From Aphrocallistes beatrix (Eukaryota; Porifera; Hexactinellida; Sceptrulophora; Aphrocallistidae): a DNA stretch of 64,000 nucleotides. The translations under genes were made by a program, and so were the position numbers. Below are positions 11,480-23,996 of the stretch, piece after piece. Where the stretch lies: the NCBI GenBank assembly GCA_963281255.1, contig OY725499.1, forward strand, positions 2,685,148 through 2,749,147. Reading direction: 5' to 3'. Position 1 is the stretch's first letter; each line of letters begins with the position of its first letter. The notes beneath the pieces were generated by a model that did not search any database, was not told the DNA's origin, and saw only the letters and a program-made list of their open reading frames with translations.

Positions 11480-13151
11480 CATTTAGCATTGGAGTAAAAT
11501 TGCAATACGATACTGAAAACACACAAGTCAAGAACTTTATATCAATCATTGATATTTCGTGCTAATTACTGACTAAAAAATGGGGGTTGACAAAATGGAT
11601 ACTACTTAGATTCCTCGTTAAACGTAAACTCTCGAGATGATAGAAGCTTGTCCATATTATGCACAATACGGTAGTTGGTAAACTAAATTTAATCTTGTTT
11701 CGTTAGAATGTGCTAATTAATCTAATGACTTAATACATCTGGATGCCGTATCATTCTTTCTCTTGTAGATATAGATTTTTATGGCCCAATCAACAATATA
11801 TTTCGCCAAAACAATGAGATACGCAATAGTGATTTAGTGTTTTTCTCAAGCAATTAGTACATGATCATTGTGACTCAGTATTGAATTAAGCTATCCAGTC
11901 ATAGACTGATATACTCAGTTTACTTGACAAACATATTCCAATTATCAGTTAAAATCTACAAAGTCGTAATGATCTCAACGCTTTGCTTCTATACGCACTA
12001 TATTTTGAATTAATATATTGCCTACATTTCTGAATAGATTTTACTATTTAATCTTAACAAGCATGCTTTTAAATAATCCGTCGTAACAAATGAATATCGA
12101 TTATATTCGTTCGGGCATTAAAAAATTGTACGGATTTTTTTTTGCCAACCATTTTGGCGTGAGGAGAAGAAATTATTGATCGTGCAGTATATGACCAAAA
12201 CGAGTGTGCATCGAGCGATTTGCAGAAATATTTGAGCATTTCAGAATCAGAATTTTCTCGATCTAACCATGCCCATTTCATCGTGTCCGGGAAATTTACT
12301 TGCTACTTTTTTTTGCTCGCCATCCAGATATTTACTTACTTAGGTCAATTCATAACTATTGAGCCAACTCTGTATCTCGAAAGGTATTATAGATAGCATA
12401 ATTTCGTTTCATTTTTCGGATCCCTTAGAGGATTACCTTTCGGATAGTATATGAGTTTGTCGAGCTAATGTTTTTATTGTGGTAACTGCGCTCGCTTATT
12501 ACAGCGCTGTTTAGGGTACTTATCTCCGAAGTTTTTTTGAAGTCCCTTGTGAGATATTACAGTTCTGAGCATATATTTATGGGAAAACTAATCACTCCAT
12601 TGAATTCTACACATCAAATAACATATAGATTGACTCCTTCAAGGTAATATAGTTCTGTTGATGGGGTTTCATAATTTCATAATTTCATAATTTACTGCCA
12701 ATTTTGTGCCACTTTTAAAGAGCAAATATTTAGGTAAATATCCAATATAAGTGGCGTAATATCTGTTTTTCCTAAGATATTCAATTGAAATTCTCCCGTT
12801 TGCTTCTTCACATTGGTTCTTAATAATTTATCCTTAAAATGGTATCTCATACGTCCGACCTGATATTGCACGAGGTATTCGTAGATGTATAATTATATCG
12901 AGAATTTTCAGATGGATAATCCTAAAATGAATATATTTAAATTAGTTTAATCAAGATTTTCCAAATATATCTATATCAAGAATCCTCTCTTTTAATTTGG
13001 TTTGCAGAACTCAGGAATGATGATTCAATATTTCCCATTCAACGTAAGCAGATATTTTTGGTTTATTTTGAACGAATAATCAGTGAAAAGAACTAATCCC
13101 ACTACTGCAAAAAGAGAGTATTATGTTACTATAATAGTAGTTTGAATTAGA
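11480..13151. other. Non-coding stretch upstream of the ABCA gene
   Basis: AT-rich, with no supported gene, RNA or transposon end. Short reading frames here lack any protein-like features. Confidence 0.5.
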
Positions 13152-13411
13152 AGTATGGCGAATTGAACTAATACGTAGACTTTCATTGCAAATTAGTCTG
13201 TAAAAGTTGCATAATATCATATTTGCTGTGTGCGTTTTGTAAGTTTGATGGAGTAGACTTACGTTTGGGATTTACAAGCTAACAAGTATGGCGAATTGAG
13301 CTAATAGGTAGACTTTCATTGCAAATTAGTTCGTAAAAGTTGCAAATATCATAGTTGCGTGCGATTTGTAAGTTTGATGGGGTAGGCTTGCATTAACAAG
13401 CTAACACATTT
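13152..13411. repeat. Tandem duplication of about 130 bp upstream of the ABCA gene
   Basis: Two diverged copies each begin AGTATGGCGAATTGA (13152 and 13286). Each continues with TAGACTTTCATTGCAAATTAG, a GTAAAAGTTGCA segment, TTTGTAAGTTTGATGG and a final ACAAGCTAACA. The second copy ends about 70 bp before the ABCA start codon, so the duplication lies in the probable promoter region. Confidence 0.75.
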
Positions 13412-13479
13412 GCACTATAAATTAATGGAACTACCAACTACGTGTATCATTAATAATCTCCAAATGAGAAATTTCTGCA

Positions 13480-16400
13480 ATGAATTTGAAAACGTTAATA
13501 CTTCAATTTTTTCTTTTGCAATGGAAAAACTTTTTGCTACAAATTCGACGACCAATTGGAACAGTATTTGAATTTTTCATCCCAATTGTGGGTACAATCA
13601 TTCTTGTCATCTTAAGAGTGGCTGTGGCACCCGATCGATCAGATTGCCTCAGAATCTTCGAGCCAAGGAGCCTCCAACTCAGCGCTCCATTTGATGCAGC
13701 TAGCTCAAGTCTATTCTGCAACTTTACCTACTTCTACACTCCCTCTAATAACCAGACGGACGCTATCATAGCAACTGCGAAGAGCATTCTGGATAATCGA
13801 TTCACAACTGTGGAATTCATCCCAACCCAGAGTGAAGGAGAGCTTGGAGTGTTGGCAAATGAAAGAATATTAGCTTATGATTTGTTACCTGATGCGGAGA
13901 ATCCCAACATTTGTGCAATCTCTCTCAGAGGATTACAGTAAGAATATTTCCATTTCGCTACTTTTGTCCTTAAAAGTTCATAGAACCTGCTAGGTCATAT
14001 AGTTTAAGTTTTCTTAAAATTTCAAATATTTAAATAAACAGAGCGTTTAGGATCGCTTTAAACACTAAGTATTGATATCTCCTATATTATTTTAATGCAT
14101 TTTATAGAGTATATCGTCCTACAATCGCTGGAATCGTTTTCAACCAACTGGAGCCTAACATTGACGTTGCGATTAGATTGGATCCTAATAATCTAAACAG
14201 CGAAGTGAGTCCGCCAGCCGCGACACCAGGAGAATTCTTCCCAACTGAGTACATTGACGAGGGGTTTACTTCCTTACAAGATGCAATAACTCAGTCTGTC
14301 ATACAAGGAAGAGTTTCAAATTTGACAGCATCATACACTCCTTCCCTCCTGCCTATTGATGTGAAACCATTCCCTCGGTTTCCCATAACCTTCAATCGAT
14401 TCTTGATCCAATTGGAAGTGATAATTCCAGTTTTCTTAATTTTCATCTATCTTTATTCGGCTATTTCGATCACCAAAGAAATAGCTTTTGAGAAAGAAAC
14501 TAAACTGAGAGAATCAATGTTGATTATGGGTCTGTCTAAAGGTGTGAATTGGTTCAGTTGGTATTTCAAAAATTTGATTTTCTTAGCTCCCATCGTTCTC
14601 ATCTGTACAATCATCATCAAATTCGGAGGTATCTTTCCTTTTTCTGACTTTTTGACTCTGTACTTTCTCTTCATGTTGCATGTCAATGCTTTGATCACTT
14701 TCTCTTTCTTGCTTGGAAGTGTCTTCAAGTCTTCACGGGTGGCTCTGATTGGCATTTTGTTTGGTTATTTTGCAAATTTTATTCCATATTTTGCCATTCA
14801 AAATTATTTCTTTATCATTCCTTTATACGGTCATCTACTACTTTCTTTCCTAAGTAACTCCGGATTTTCTATCGCCCTCACTGTAGTAGCAAATTTGGAG
14901 CAACTGCAAGTCGGTTTACAATGGTCCAATATCAACTCTCCACTGAACAACTTCAGCGAAGTGACAGTACTGCATATGTATCTGATGCTACTGCTAGATT
15001 CCGTCATCTATTTCGTACTGGCGTGGTATCTGGACGAGGTTCTCCCTAAGGAGTACGGATATCGAAGGCCGTTCTACTTCCTATTCACGCCATACTACTG
15101 GTGTGGAAAACGAATCGATTGTGGTGGAACGAATGATTCGATTGAAAATGAGACCGTATTTGCGAATGAAATGCAAAATGCATTTGAAAAGGAACCGCAT
15201 GATATTGATGTAGGACTGAAGATTGAAGGTCTCATGAAACATTTTGGAGAGAAGAAAGCATTAAAAGGACTCAGTTTGAATATGTACAAAGGACAAATCA
15301 CTTCCCTGTTAGGTCATAATGGCGCAGGAAAAAGTACAACAATCTCGATCATAACTGGTCTCTTTCCTCCGACATCAGGCACTGCCTATGTAGATGGCTA
15401 TGATATCACGAAAGACCCTGATCGAGTGAGGGAAAGCCTCGGAATTTGTCCACAGCACAATGTTCTTTTCGACCGTCTGAGTGTGTGGGAACATCTCCAC
15501 TTCTTCATCAGATTGAAGGGCATTTGGAATTGGGGTAAGGCGATGGAAGAGGTTAACCAGACAATGTCGGATATTAATCTGGTGCACAAGAAGCATGTTT
15601 TGTCCAGTAATCTGTCAGGTGGCATGAAGCGAAGACTTTCAGTTGGTCTAGCATTTATTGGAGGATCAAAAACAGTGATACTGGATGAACCAACCTCTGG
15701 TGAGTCTTAAATTAAATTAGTAGTAACTAAAGAAAATACATTAGAACGGGGACGCAGCATTAGTTCGTATAGATTTTCAATGTAGTACTGTCATTGAGTT
15801 GTATTTGGAAGAGATATTTATAAGAACTGAGGGAAAAGCAGCATTTTCTTTAGAGAATAGTAGAAAATTGAGGATGAAAAAGGCATTTCTGAACGAAGGG
15901 GGTAATTGAGTGCCATTATGGAGACTAATGATAATGAGTATATGTCCAAATTCGATTCGAATTAACGACTACATGCCCAAATTCTAACTCGAACTAACGA
16001 CTACATAGTTAAATTCGATTCGAACTAACGCCTACATACAGATTCGAACTAATGCATGCGCCCCCATTAGAATAATGTCTGTCGCGACAGCTGATAATGC
16101 GGCTCCAGGAGGTGAAGCCACAAATCGGAGCAGTTTGTCCTCACTTTACAGGGCTTGCGGCACCTCATTTGAAGTGGTCCGGTTGAACCTAACTACGAAA
16201 GTTCAGGTTCAATCAGATGTAGGATAATAGGATGTGACTACACTAATAACTTATAGTCTTATACGAACACATAATTAATATTATAAAAAAGAGCAAATGT
16301 TGATTGTCGAGCCTCATTTCTGAGAATATACTCGCATGTTATGTATTGGACATTATCTGTCTGTAGCTACGTAGATGTGATGACATCTAATTTTATTAAA

Positions 16401-19400
16401 CAAACACTATCAATTGTATTTAAACTTGTTTGCTTAGGATTGGACCCTGAAGCTAGAAGGACTCTGTGGGATATGCTGGAAAAGAACAAGATTGGACGCA
16501 CTATTCTCCTCACGACACACTTCATGGAAGAGGCTGATGTCCTTGGTGACAGAATCGCTATAATGGCCAGAGGAGAACTGAAAGCATGCGGCTCATCTCT
16601 CTTTCTCAAGACAAGGTTCGGCGTTGGTTATCATTTAACAATGAGTTTAGAGACAGACGGGAATGATCCTTTGCAAGTTCCAAATCGAGTGTTTGATGTG
16701 GTCAACCACTACGTCCCGGAAGCAAGTTTAGAAGATTACATTTCCAATTCAATATCCTTCATTCTTCCATTGGATCAACCGTTGAAGTTTATAAAATTGT
16801 TTGAATTTCTTGAAGAATCAGGTTCGATCCTTGGAGTGGAGAGTTTTGGATGTAGTCTGACCACTTTGGAGGAGGTATTTAGCGAAGTAAGTAGCATCAA
16901 ATTTGAAGAAACAAATAAGATAAAAACACTCCGTAGACAAACATTAATGAGACACATTTCAGAGTCCAAACTAAGCGAGAGAAACACATCCCAGCTGTTT
17001 TCAATTGGTGAGAAGGAAGAAGGAATAGATTCAACTGATATTGTGCCAGTAGATTCAGTATTCTCCAGTATAATTCCAAAAGAACCAAATTCCTCAATAA
17101 AAAGAAATTATGTTACAACTCAATCTATCAAAACAGCTACCTTAAAAAGAAGTCTTTTTATGCAAACTGTATCTAAGTCGAATTCGATAGAAAATAGTAA
17201 CAAACAAGAAGTTAGGAGCGAGATAACTGAGAGTAACATCGACAGTATGAAATCAACAGTTCCAGTAGAGAAAAACGTGGAAATTGCTAATGAAAAGAGG
17301 CACAATTATAGAGTAGGGAGCAAAAGAATAAAGACAATATTACTGAGAGAAAGGCCAAGGCTCCAGTCGGTATTGGACAAAGTCGAACTAGGTGAGTTAG
17401 CTCCAACTCACGAAGAGCTAGTGCCAGTAGCAGAAGAGAACTTGTTCCGTACGATCACCCTCAATACTGGAATTACATTGAGGATTCAACAAATATGGGC
17501 GGTATTTGTGAAAAAAGTTTTATTCGCAGTTCGTCGCTATCAAATCGTATTTCTTCAGTTCTTCCTTCCATTCGCATTCACTATATTAGCACTGTTGAAT
17601 AATTACATCAACTCTACAGTCTCTGTAACAAATGATCTCGTCCTCTCAGTGGACAACACGTTTACAAGACCTGATCGAGCTTCTATATTCTTCATGGATA
17701 CTCCAGGAACTAATGGTGCGTTTCCAAATAACTTTACGCTATCTCTTCTGCCAAATTTCGCCCAGTTGAATGGGAATTTCGAGGGAATACCTTACTTGGA
17801 TGATTACCTCGCTATTATCAATTCCATCGAAACATATACCAATGTATCACAGTGTTGCGGTTACGAATACCAAATTCTCGATGAGTTCTGTTCACACCTA
17901 CTCGCATCTGCCTTCAACGTGATAAACTATTGTGCTAATATTAACCCAAGTTTCGGATATGCCAACTGTCCTCAATGCCTCGATTGTGCTAGTTCGAGCT
18001 CCGATTTCACGTGTCCAAGACCGCCTAGGATTGTGTACAACCCGGCAAGTCCTGGTGTCTTCTCAGATACGTACCGGGGGCCACTGCCGGTCGACGTAAG
18101 TTTTATCGATGAGAATATTCTCCGACTAGGATCTGTGAAACGTGTCGAATATTTGGAAACTTATTTTGCTGGTTTTACAACCAACAGACAAGTTCCCTTT
18201 TTTGGTAATGGCGAATGTCTGTGCTGTTCAGAATCAGTGACTGTTACAAACATGAATGAATCGAGTGGTGTTTGTTCCGATGCGCTCACTACAGATTCCA
18301 CTTGCAACCGTCCCGGTGTTGGTAGGACCTATCCGAATATACCCAACTCTCCTGCACGAGTCACCCTATGGCATAACACTGAATTGGATGTGCTAGTCGC
18401 TGTTGGTTTGGTGAACTTGCATAATTACCAACTTAACCATCTCTGGAAAGTCTACAATCTCTCTGGTACCCCACCCACAATTAGCATCCACAACCATCCA
18501 TTACCTATTGCGAATAACGCGATTGATGTTGTTCAAGTACCTACTGAGGCGCTTTCCATCGCTTTATTCATCGGATTCGCACTGGCATTCGTTGGAGGTA
18601 GTTTTATTATTTTTACCGTTGAAGAGAGGGAAAATCGCTCCAAATTTCTTCAGTATGTTTCTGGACTTCACAGCACTAGCTATTGGGTCGGGAACATATT
18701 GTTTGATGCAATACTTTCTGTAGCAATTTTGATTCTAACATTTCTTCCTTTTACGTTCTTTCCAAATACTCCTTTCACTGGGAGCAATCTTCTCCTCGTG
18801 TGGCTGTTATTGCTCTCCTATATCATCAGTGCTCTGCTTATGGCTTACCTCTTTAGTTTTCTTTTTGATTCTACTCTTGTAGCATTTGGATCTCTTACTG
18901 TCATCCATTTTCTTTCCTTTGTGTTGGGTATTTTGATTTCTCAAACTCTTGCGTTATCTAATTCTGAAATTTCACAAACACTTCAGTACATCTTTTCCAT
19001 TTTCCCATGTTTTTCCGTTGCGAATGGCATTTACAGAATCTATATAAACACAAGAAATCTGGATTTCTGTAGCACCTTTCCCTTCACCTTGCAAACTTGT
19101 AGAGATCAAGGATTTGATGTTGAGGAGTCTCAATTTTCTTTTCAAATTCCAGGAGTTTTGCTATTCATCGTTTTGCCAACCATCCTTGGAATAATTTCAT
19201 TTATTCTGACACTAGTTGTGGACAAGATCCATTTCAACCAATTAATTAAGAAGAATCCTAAACATCAAAATATGGAGAACACCAATGATGAAATCGACGA
19301 CGATGTGTTGAATGAGAAGGAAAGGATAAAATTTGAGAGGAACAGGGACGATGCGATCGTCATTAAGAATCTAACGAAGATTTACACAAGTGGATTGTTC

Positions 19401-20348
19401 AAGAGGTCTTCCAAGCTAGCTGTGAATAATCTTTCGTTAGGATTGCGACATGGAGAGTGCTTTGGATTGTTAGGAGTAAACGGTGCAGGCAAAACTACAA
19501 CCTTCGAAATGCTAACTGGGAATCTGGCTGCAACTTCCGGGTCGATAAGAATCGAACGTTTCGACGTGAGAACGCAATTAAGCAAGGTTCAGCAGATGAT
19601 TGGATACTGCCCTCAGTTCGACGCGCTACAAGGCTATTTGAACTCGTACCAGCTGTTGACTCTCTACTCCCGTATTCGGGGGATTCCAGAAAAGTTTATT
19701 ACGGAGGCAGTTCAGACTGAAATTGATCGCATGCACTTGCAGGTTCACGCCAAGTTCAGTAACCAGACTTATAGTGGCGGGAACAAGCGGAAGTTGAGCT
19801 CAGCTGCGGCACTGATTGGAGGCCCACCCATCATCCTCCTGGACGAGCCCACGACGGGCATGGATCCGGACTCACGGCGTGAATTTTGGGATGTGATCGA
19901 GGCGGTGACGAAGGCAGGACGCACCATCGTCCTAACTACGCACTCAATGGAAGAGTGTGAAGCTCTGTGCACGAGGCTTGCTATTATGGTGAATGGTGAA
20001 TTCAAATGTCTCGGAAATGTTCAGCATCTCAAAACGAAATTTGGCGACGGATACACAATAAACTTACAAATGAAGGATTTGGATAATTCTGAAGAAAATG
20101 GTCAAACTATCAGAAATCTCAAGGATTTGTTTGAAACTCAATTTCCCGGTTCAAAGCTGATGAGCGAGCATTCTCTATCCCTGGACTTCCACATTCCTAG
20201 CGAAAGCCATCACTACTCAGAAATCTTCATGACGCTGGAAGAATTCAAGCTCCGACTGAACATCGCCAGCTATGGCGTGAGTCAGACTACTTTAGAGCAA
20301 GTTTTCCTCCACTTTGCTAAGCTGCAAGTTCACGGAGATCAAAAGTGA
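13480..20348 (+). CDS. ABC transporter subfamily A, full-size
   Basis: Exons 13480-13937, 14108-15699 and 16438-20348 join with consistent phases to 1986 residues, the usual size for full ABCA proteins. The layout is TM helix, large extracellular loop, TM bundle, NBD1, second TM plus Cys-rich loop, TM bundle, NBD2. NBD1 has Walker A GHNGAGKST (about residue 555), signature LSGGMKRR and Walker B VILDEPTSG|LD, split exactly by intron 2. NBD2 has Walker A GVNGAGKTT (about residue 1695), YSGGNKRK and IILLDEPTTGMD. The start chosen gives MNLKTLILQFFLLQWKNF, the standard ABCA N-terminus. ABCA proteins move lipids across membranes. The exact orthologue (ABCA1/3/5-like) cannot be assigned. A poly(A) signal AATAAA lies at about 20525. 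Confidence 0.93.
15945..16066. repeat. Short tandem repeats in ABCA intron 2
   Basis: About four diverged copies of a roughly 33-bp unit with the core ATTCGAACTAACGACTACAT lie within the 738-bp intron. There is no coding role. Confidence 0.65.
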
Positions 20349-20601
20349 ATTGACATACTACAAATATACGTGTATATATAGGGTATTAGTCTGCTAGTTG
20401 TATAGCTTTGTGTGTTTATATTTAGTGTCAGCAGACTGCCAATTTCTTCCCTACATTTGAAATAGTTTGACTTCAATTTTTGTGATAACTAAAAGTTGTA
20501 TGACTTAATTATATTGTTATTGAATAAAATCTGCTAAAAATGCCTAAATACACTATTTTAGTAGCTGAAAGCGTACTTATTAATTAGATCTTTAGAATCT
20601 A

Positions 20602-21186
20602 CAGGGTGATCCATAAGTTCTGCAACAAATTTTGCTGGTAGTATACTTACACAAGTAGATCTAACATCCGACATTTTGTTTACTTGAAAATTCTAAGGAT
20701 TATTTTAATTATTTTGCAATCCAATTGCCTGTATTTCTGAATATATTGGCTAAGGCGGATCATAAATGTTTGTGTTTAGAAAAAAGAGAAAAATCAAAAG
20801 AAAAAAATCTCGAATGCTATGTACATTCTATGATCATACTTCAAAAATTGTTGTTCTTATTGGTGATTTCCCGTCTATAAACTAAAAGAAATAATCCTAT
20901 TTTAGTATTTTGAATTAATAACTGACTGTAGGAACATATAAATATATTTAATCAGGAGAAAAGAGTTATTTTCGAACTTGACATTTTTGAGATCAGATTA
21001 TTGGAATCCCGGGTATATAATATTTCAAAAATTTGTTTAAAACATATTTTGCGTAATGAATAGAGTTCATTTCTAAACTAGAAGGGTGGTAGATTCCGTA
21101 GATGCAAACCGATTTAAAGTTAAACTAAATTATCAGTCCAATTAATGAAGCAAAATTTATTGTTGCAGAACTTTTGGATCACCCTA
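20602..21186. mobile_element. mariner-type MITE (CAGGGTGATCC ends)
   Basis: Inverted ends CAGGGTGATCCATAAGTTCT and AGAACTTTTGGATCACCCTA with TA on both sides, 585 bp, no transposase. End sequence and TA target fit the Tc1/mariner superfamily. It lies between the ABCA and phosphatase-like genes. Confidence 0.8.
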
Positions 21187-21833
21187 TATATATGAATGAT
21201 ACAAAATAATATTTTCCAAAAGGTTCTACCAACTAGCTTACTTGTTAAGCTACTCCTGAATCAAGTAAAATTTCTCAATTTTATCAATCTATTTCAGTTG
21301 TATGTCTTCTCACACCTCTTACATGATTTTTAGAGTATTTCACATTATACTAGAATCACATTTTATATATAAAATTGAAATTATGATGTAGTTATAGTGC
21401 ATTCAATACAAGTACTAGTTTATGTGCATTCATAGTGCTGCACTTATGGTGGACTATTGGTCAGGATAGCTAGATGACACGAAGTCCAGTTCAAAGGGAA
21501 GAAGTACGTATTTTGTCAAAAATCATCTGGTCCCTCTACTATTGTCAATCAACTGAAATTTTCATACTAAATTAATCATTAAAATGATTTATTGGATTCT
21601 GTGGAATATGGATGCGTTAATGCCTTATTTTCCCTTATTGATAACTACAGTTTGATTCATTGTCTACTGTGTACAAATTAGTTTCCAGATCTAATACTTG
21701 TAACTTAATAAAGAGAAACTGAAACTAATCTAATTGAACTATAATGTTTAAATATCTTAATTAAACAATTTAGTTGTTTAATAACACAAAATTAGAGTAG
21801 TTAGTTATTATCACGTCGTATGCTATTTGATTT
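21187..21833. other. Intergenic region before the phosphatase-like gene
   Basis: AT-rich. No gene or repeat end was identified. It presumably contains the promoter of the next gene. Confidence 0.4.
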
Positions 21834-23546
21834 ATGATGGCTAGCAAGGACATTCTTGGATCTCCTCTCTCAATCTCTTATTTTACACAAAAAATCCTGG
21901 ATCGTATTTTAACATTTTCACAATTTTTAAAACAGCCAATAGAGTCCCAGAGAAATGTGCAGAATGTGTATGTCTTTTCTCTCAAAACCGAGAAAGAAAG
22001 CATCCAACTAAAATATTTAGAAGTGCAAAAGCAGAATATCAAAGCAATAGAAGAAGCATTCAAAGGTACCGAGAGAAACGTCAATATTGACCGTAGAGAG
22101 TTTAATCTTAACAGCAAACCAAACTCGAGCAATATTTTCCCTGTTATTTTGGAACTTTTGAGTTTATTAGTCGAAGGAAACCTATGTGTTTTCGATGCTA
22201 ATGCAGACTCGGAATTTTCTTTAATATCTACTGTTATGCTATCTTACCTCGAAGGAATCCAGCTAGAAAGGTGTTTACAGTCGTACAGGATGCCCAGTGG
22301 ATTGTCTTGTCTATTATCAGACCTGAGAGTTGTAATTTGTAAAATATATTCGGTCCGCAGTTGCTTATTAAAATCACAGAACTTCTCACTGATTCCAGTT
22401 GCTACTTTCGTAGTTCAAGAGAATCCATATTTGGAGTTTGATTTAGAGTGCAAATCAGAGCCTCCTTTCGAGTGCAGCAGTTGGATTATTCAAGGCAAAC
22501 TCTTGATTGGAAGTTCCACGAGTTTATCACTTGAAAATATTAATGCGAATGAAATAACAGTAATCCTTGAACTGATCGGAATCAAAGGTGACTCAGGCAT
22601 GCCACAATTCCACAGCCAATCCTTGAAGTATATGTGCTTTGATTTCCTAGTGCATCATGGCGATGTAAAAAATTCTGTATTCTCTATGGTGCTACGAGTG
22701 GTCGGCCTGATCCAATCAGGAGAGAAAGTAGCTATCGCTTACACAGGAGTAGATGATAGCACATTCCTGGCTTGTATTCTCGCAGTGATGCAAGGTCTGT
22801 CTCCACTTGATGCCACCGAACTGGCAGCTAGATTTCATAGAAGATGTCGACTCTCCAAAGGACCGCAGCATACTGAATTCACTACTGTAGATGGCATCAT
22901 CAAGTCTCTTCACTCTTATAAACTTACTTTGAAAATGCCAAGTGAAACGAGTGAATATTTTTCAAAGTTCTTGTCTAAGCTGATTCCACCCCTTGCCAAG
23001 GAAACTGACCCAGTGATGGGACCGATTGACAGTTCCCACTGGGTTATTTTCAATCATTTAATAGCTGGCTCTAACCCAGACAGTTATGGATCTACTGAGA
23101 ATTTGGAACGCATTCTGTCAGCAGGAGTGAACACATTTGTAAATTTGCAAGAGAGTTATGAGCAACAATATTTTGTGCCATATAAGAACCAAGTGGTTGC
23201 GATTGCAAAGGCAAAGTACAAACGCGATGTCAAATTTATCTCTCTAGAAATTGAAGATATGAACGTCACAACGGATGAAAATATACTAGAATTGGTATTC
23301 AAGATTTCTTCATTAATTTTGAGTGGCGATTGCGTTTACGTGCATTGTTGGGGCGGATTTGGACGGACAGGAACTGTGATTGCTATTTTGATTGGGTATC
23401 TCTACGGCAAAGATGCAGAAACTTGTCTGAAACTAACTACTTTGTTTAGTCAAAAGAGAGTTTATTGCGGTGAGAGAAGATCTCCCACTACCTCAGTTCA
23501 ATTCAACCAAGTGAGGCGGGTCACTTCGCAACTCAACCCTATCTAG
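21834..23546 (+). CDS. Intronless phosphatase-like protein with one active and two degenerate P-loops
   Basis: A 570-residue uninterrupted frame starting MMASKDILGSP. The C-terminal third is a tyrosine/dual-specificity phosphatase domain. WVIFNHLIAGSNP opens it, and the catalytic loop is HCWGGFGRTG, the C-X5-R signature with Cys505 and Arg511. Two earlier segments align in spacing with this loop and helix but lack Cys and Arg: CVFDANADSEFSL (about residue 117) and IAYTGVDDSTFLA (about residue 300). The protein thus looks like three tandem phosphatase-fold modules, the last one active. No signal peptide or membrane helix is seen. The substrate (protein, lipid or nucleotide) cannot be told from sequence. 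I know of no exact family name. Confidence 0.75.
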   Translation: MMASKDILGSPLSISYFTQKILDRILTFSQFLKQPIESQRNVQNVYVFSLKTEKESIQLKYLEVQKQNIKAIEEAFKGTERNVNIDRREFNLNSKPNSSNIFPVILELLSLLVEGNLCVFDANADSEFSLISTVMLSYLEGIQLERCLQSYRMPSGLSCLLSDLRVVICKIYSVRSCLLKSQNFSLIPVATFVVQENPYLEFDLECKSEPPFECSSWIIQGKLLIGSSTSLSLENINANEITVILELIGIKGDSGMPQFHSQSLKYMCFDFLVHHGDVKNSVFSMVLRVVGLIQSGEKVAIAYTGVDDSTFLACILAVMQGLSPLDATELAARFHRRCRLSKGPQHTEFTTVDGIIKSLHSYKLTLKMPSETSEYFSKFLSKLIPPLAKETDPVMGPIDSSHWVIFNHLIAGSNPDSYGSTENLERILSAGVNTFVNLQESYEQQYFVPYKNQVVAIAKAKYKRDVKFISLEIEDMNVTTDENILELVFKISSLILSGDCVYVHCWGGFGRTGTVIAILIGYLYGKDAETCLKLTTLFSQKRVYCGERRSPTTSVQFNQVRRVTSQLNPI

Positions 23547-23996
23547 AATATCATTTTGTTTTTGTTTGTTTCCAGTTGAAGTATTCTTCCAATCAACCGA
23601 AAGACAGCTGACTTAGAGTAGTGGCCGCTGTTTTATTTATTAACTTATTAGCTTAGTTATAAGAAGAGGGATCTACGTGTTTAGTCCTCTTAATGTCAGT
23701 GATTTTTGAGTTTTTAGTATATTTTTATTTCAGATTTGCAACATATTTTCATTTTTGCATCAATTACTATTTAAAGCTACTGGAAGCAAGGTCTTGGGGG
23801 CATTTCACTCTATAGAATCAGACTCGCACATAACTGTACAAATTCATTGTTCACAGCTCTGGTTGATGTTTTAATGGAGTTGCACTATCGGTATGTCGAC
23901 CGACATTTGTTTTGGGTGCGATAGAATTGCAATTCCCTTTAAATATACGTACAAGTTTAATTCTTAAACGTAGATTTCAGTTATTATCTATCCGAG

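Noticed and set aside
16080-16230. Possible tRNA-derived SINE in ABCA intron 2 (GGTTCAATC-like box)
   Set aside because: No convincing A box at the right distance and no second copy in the window.
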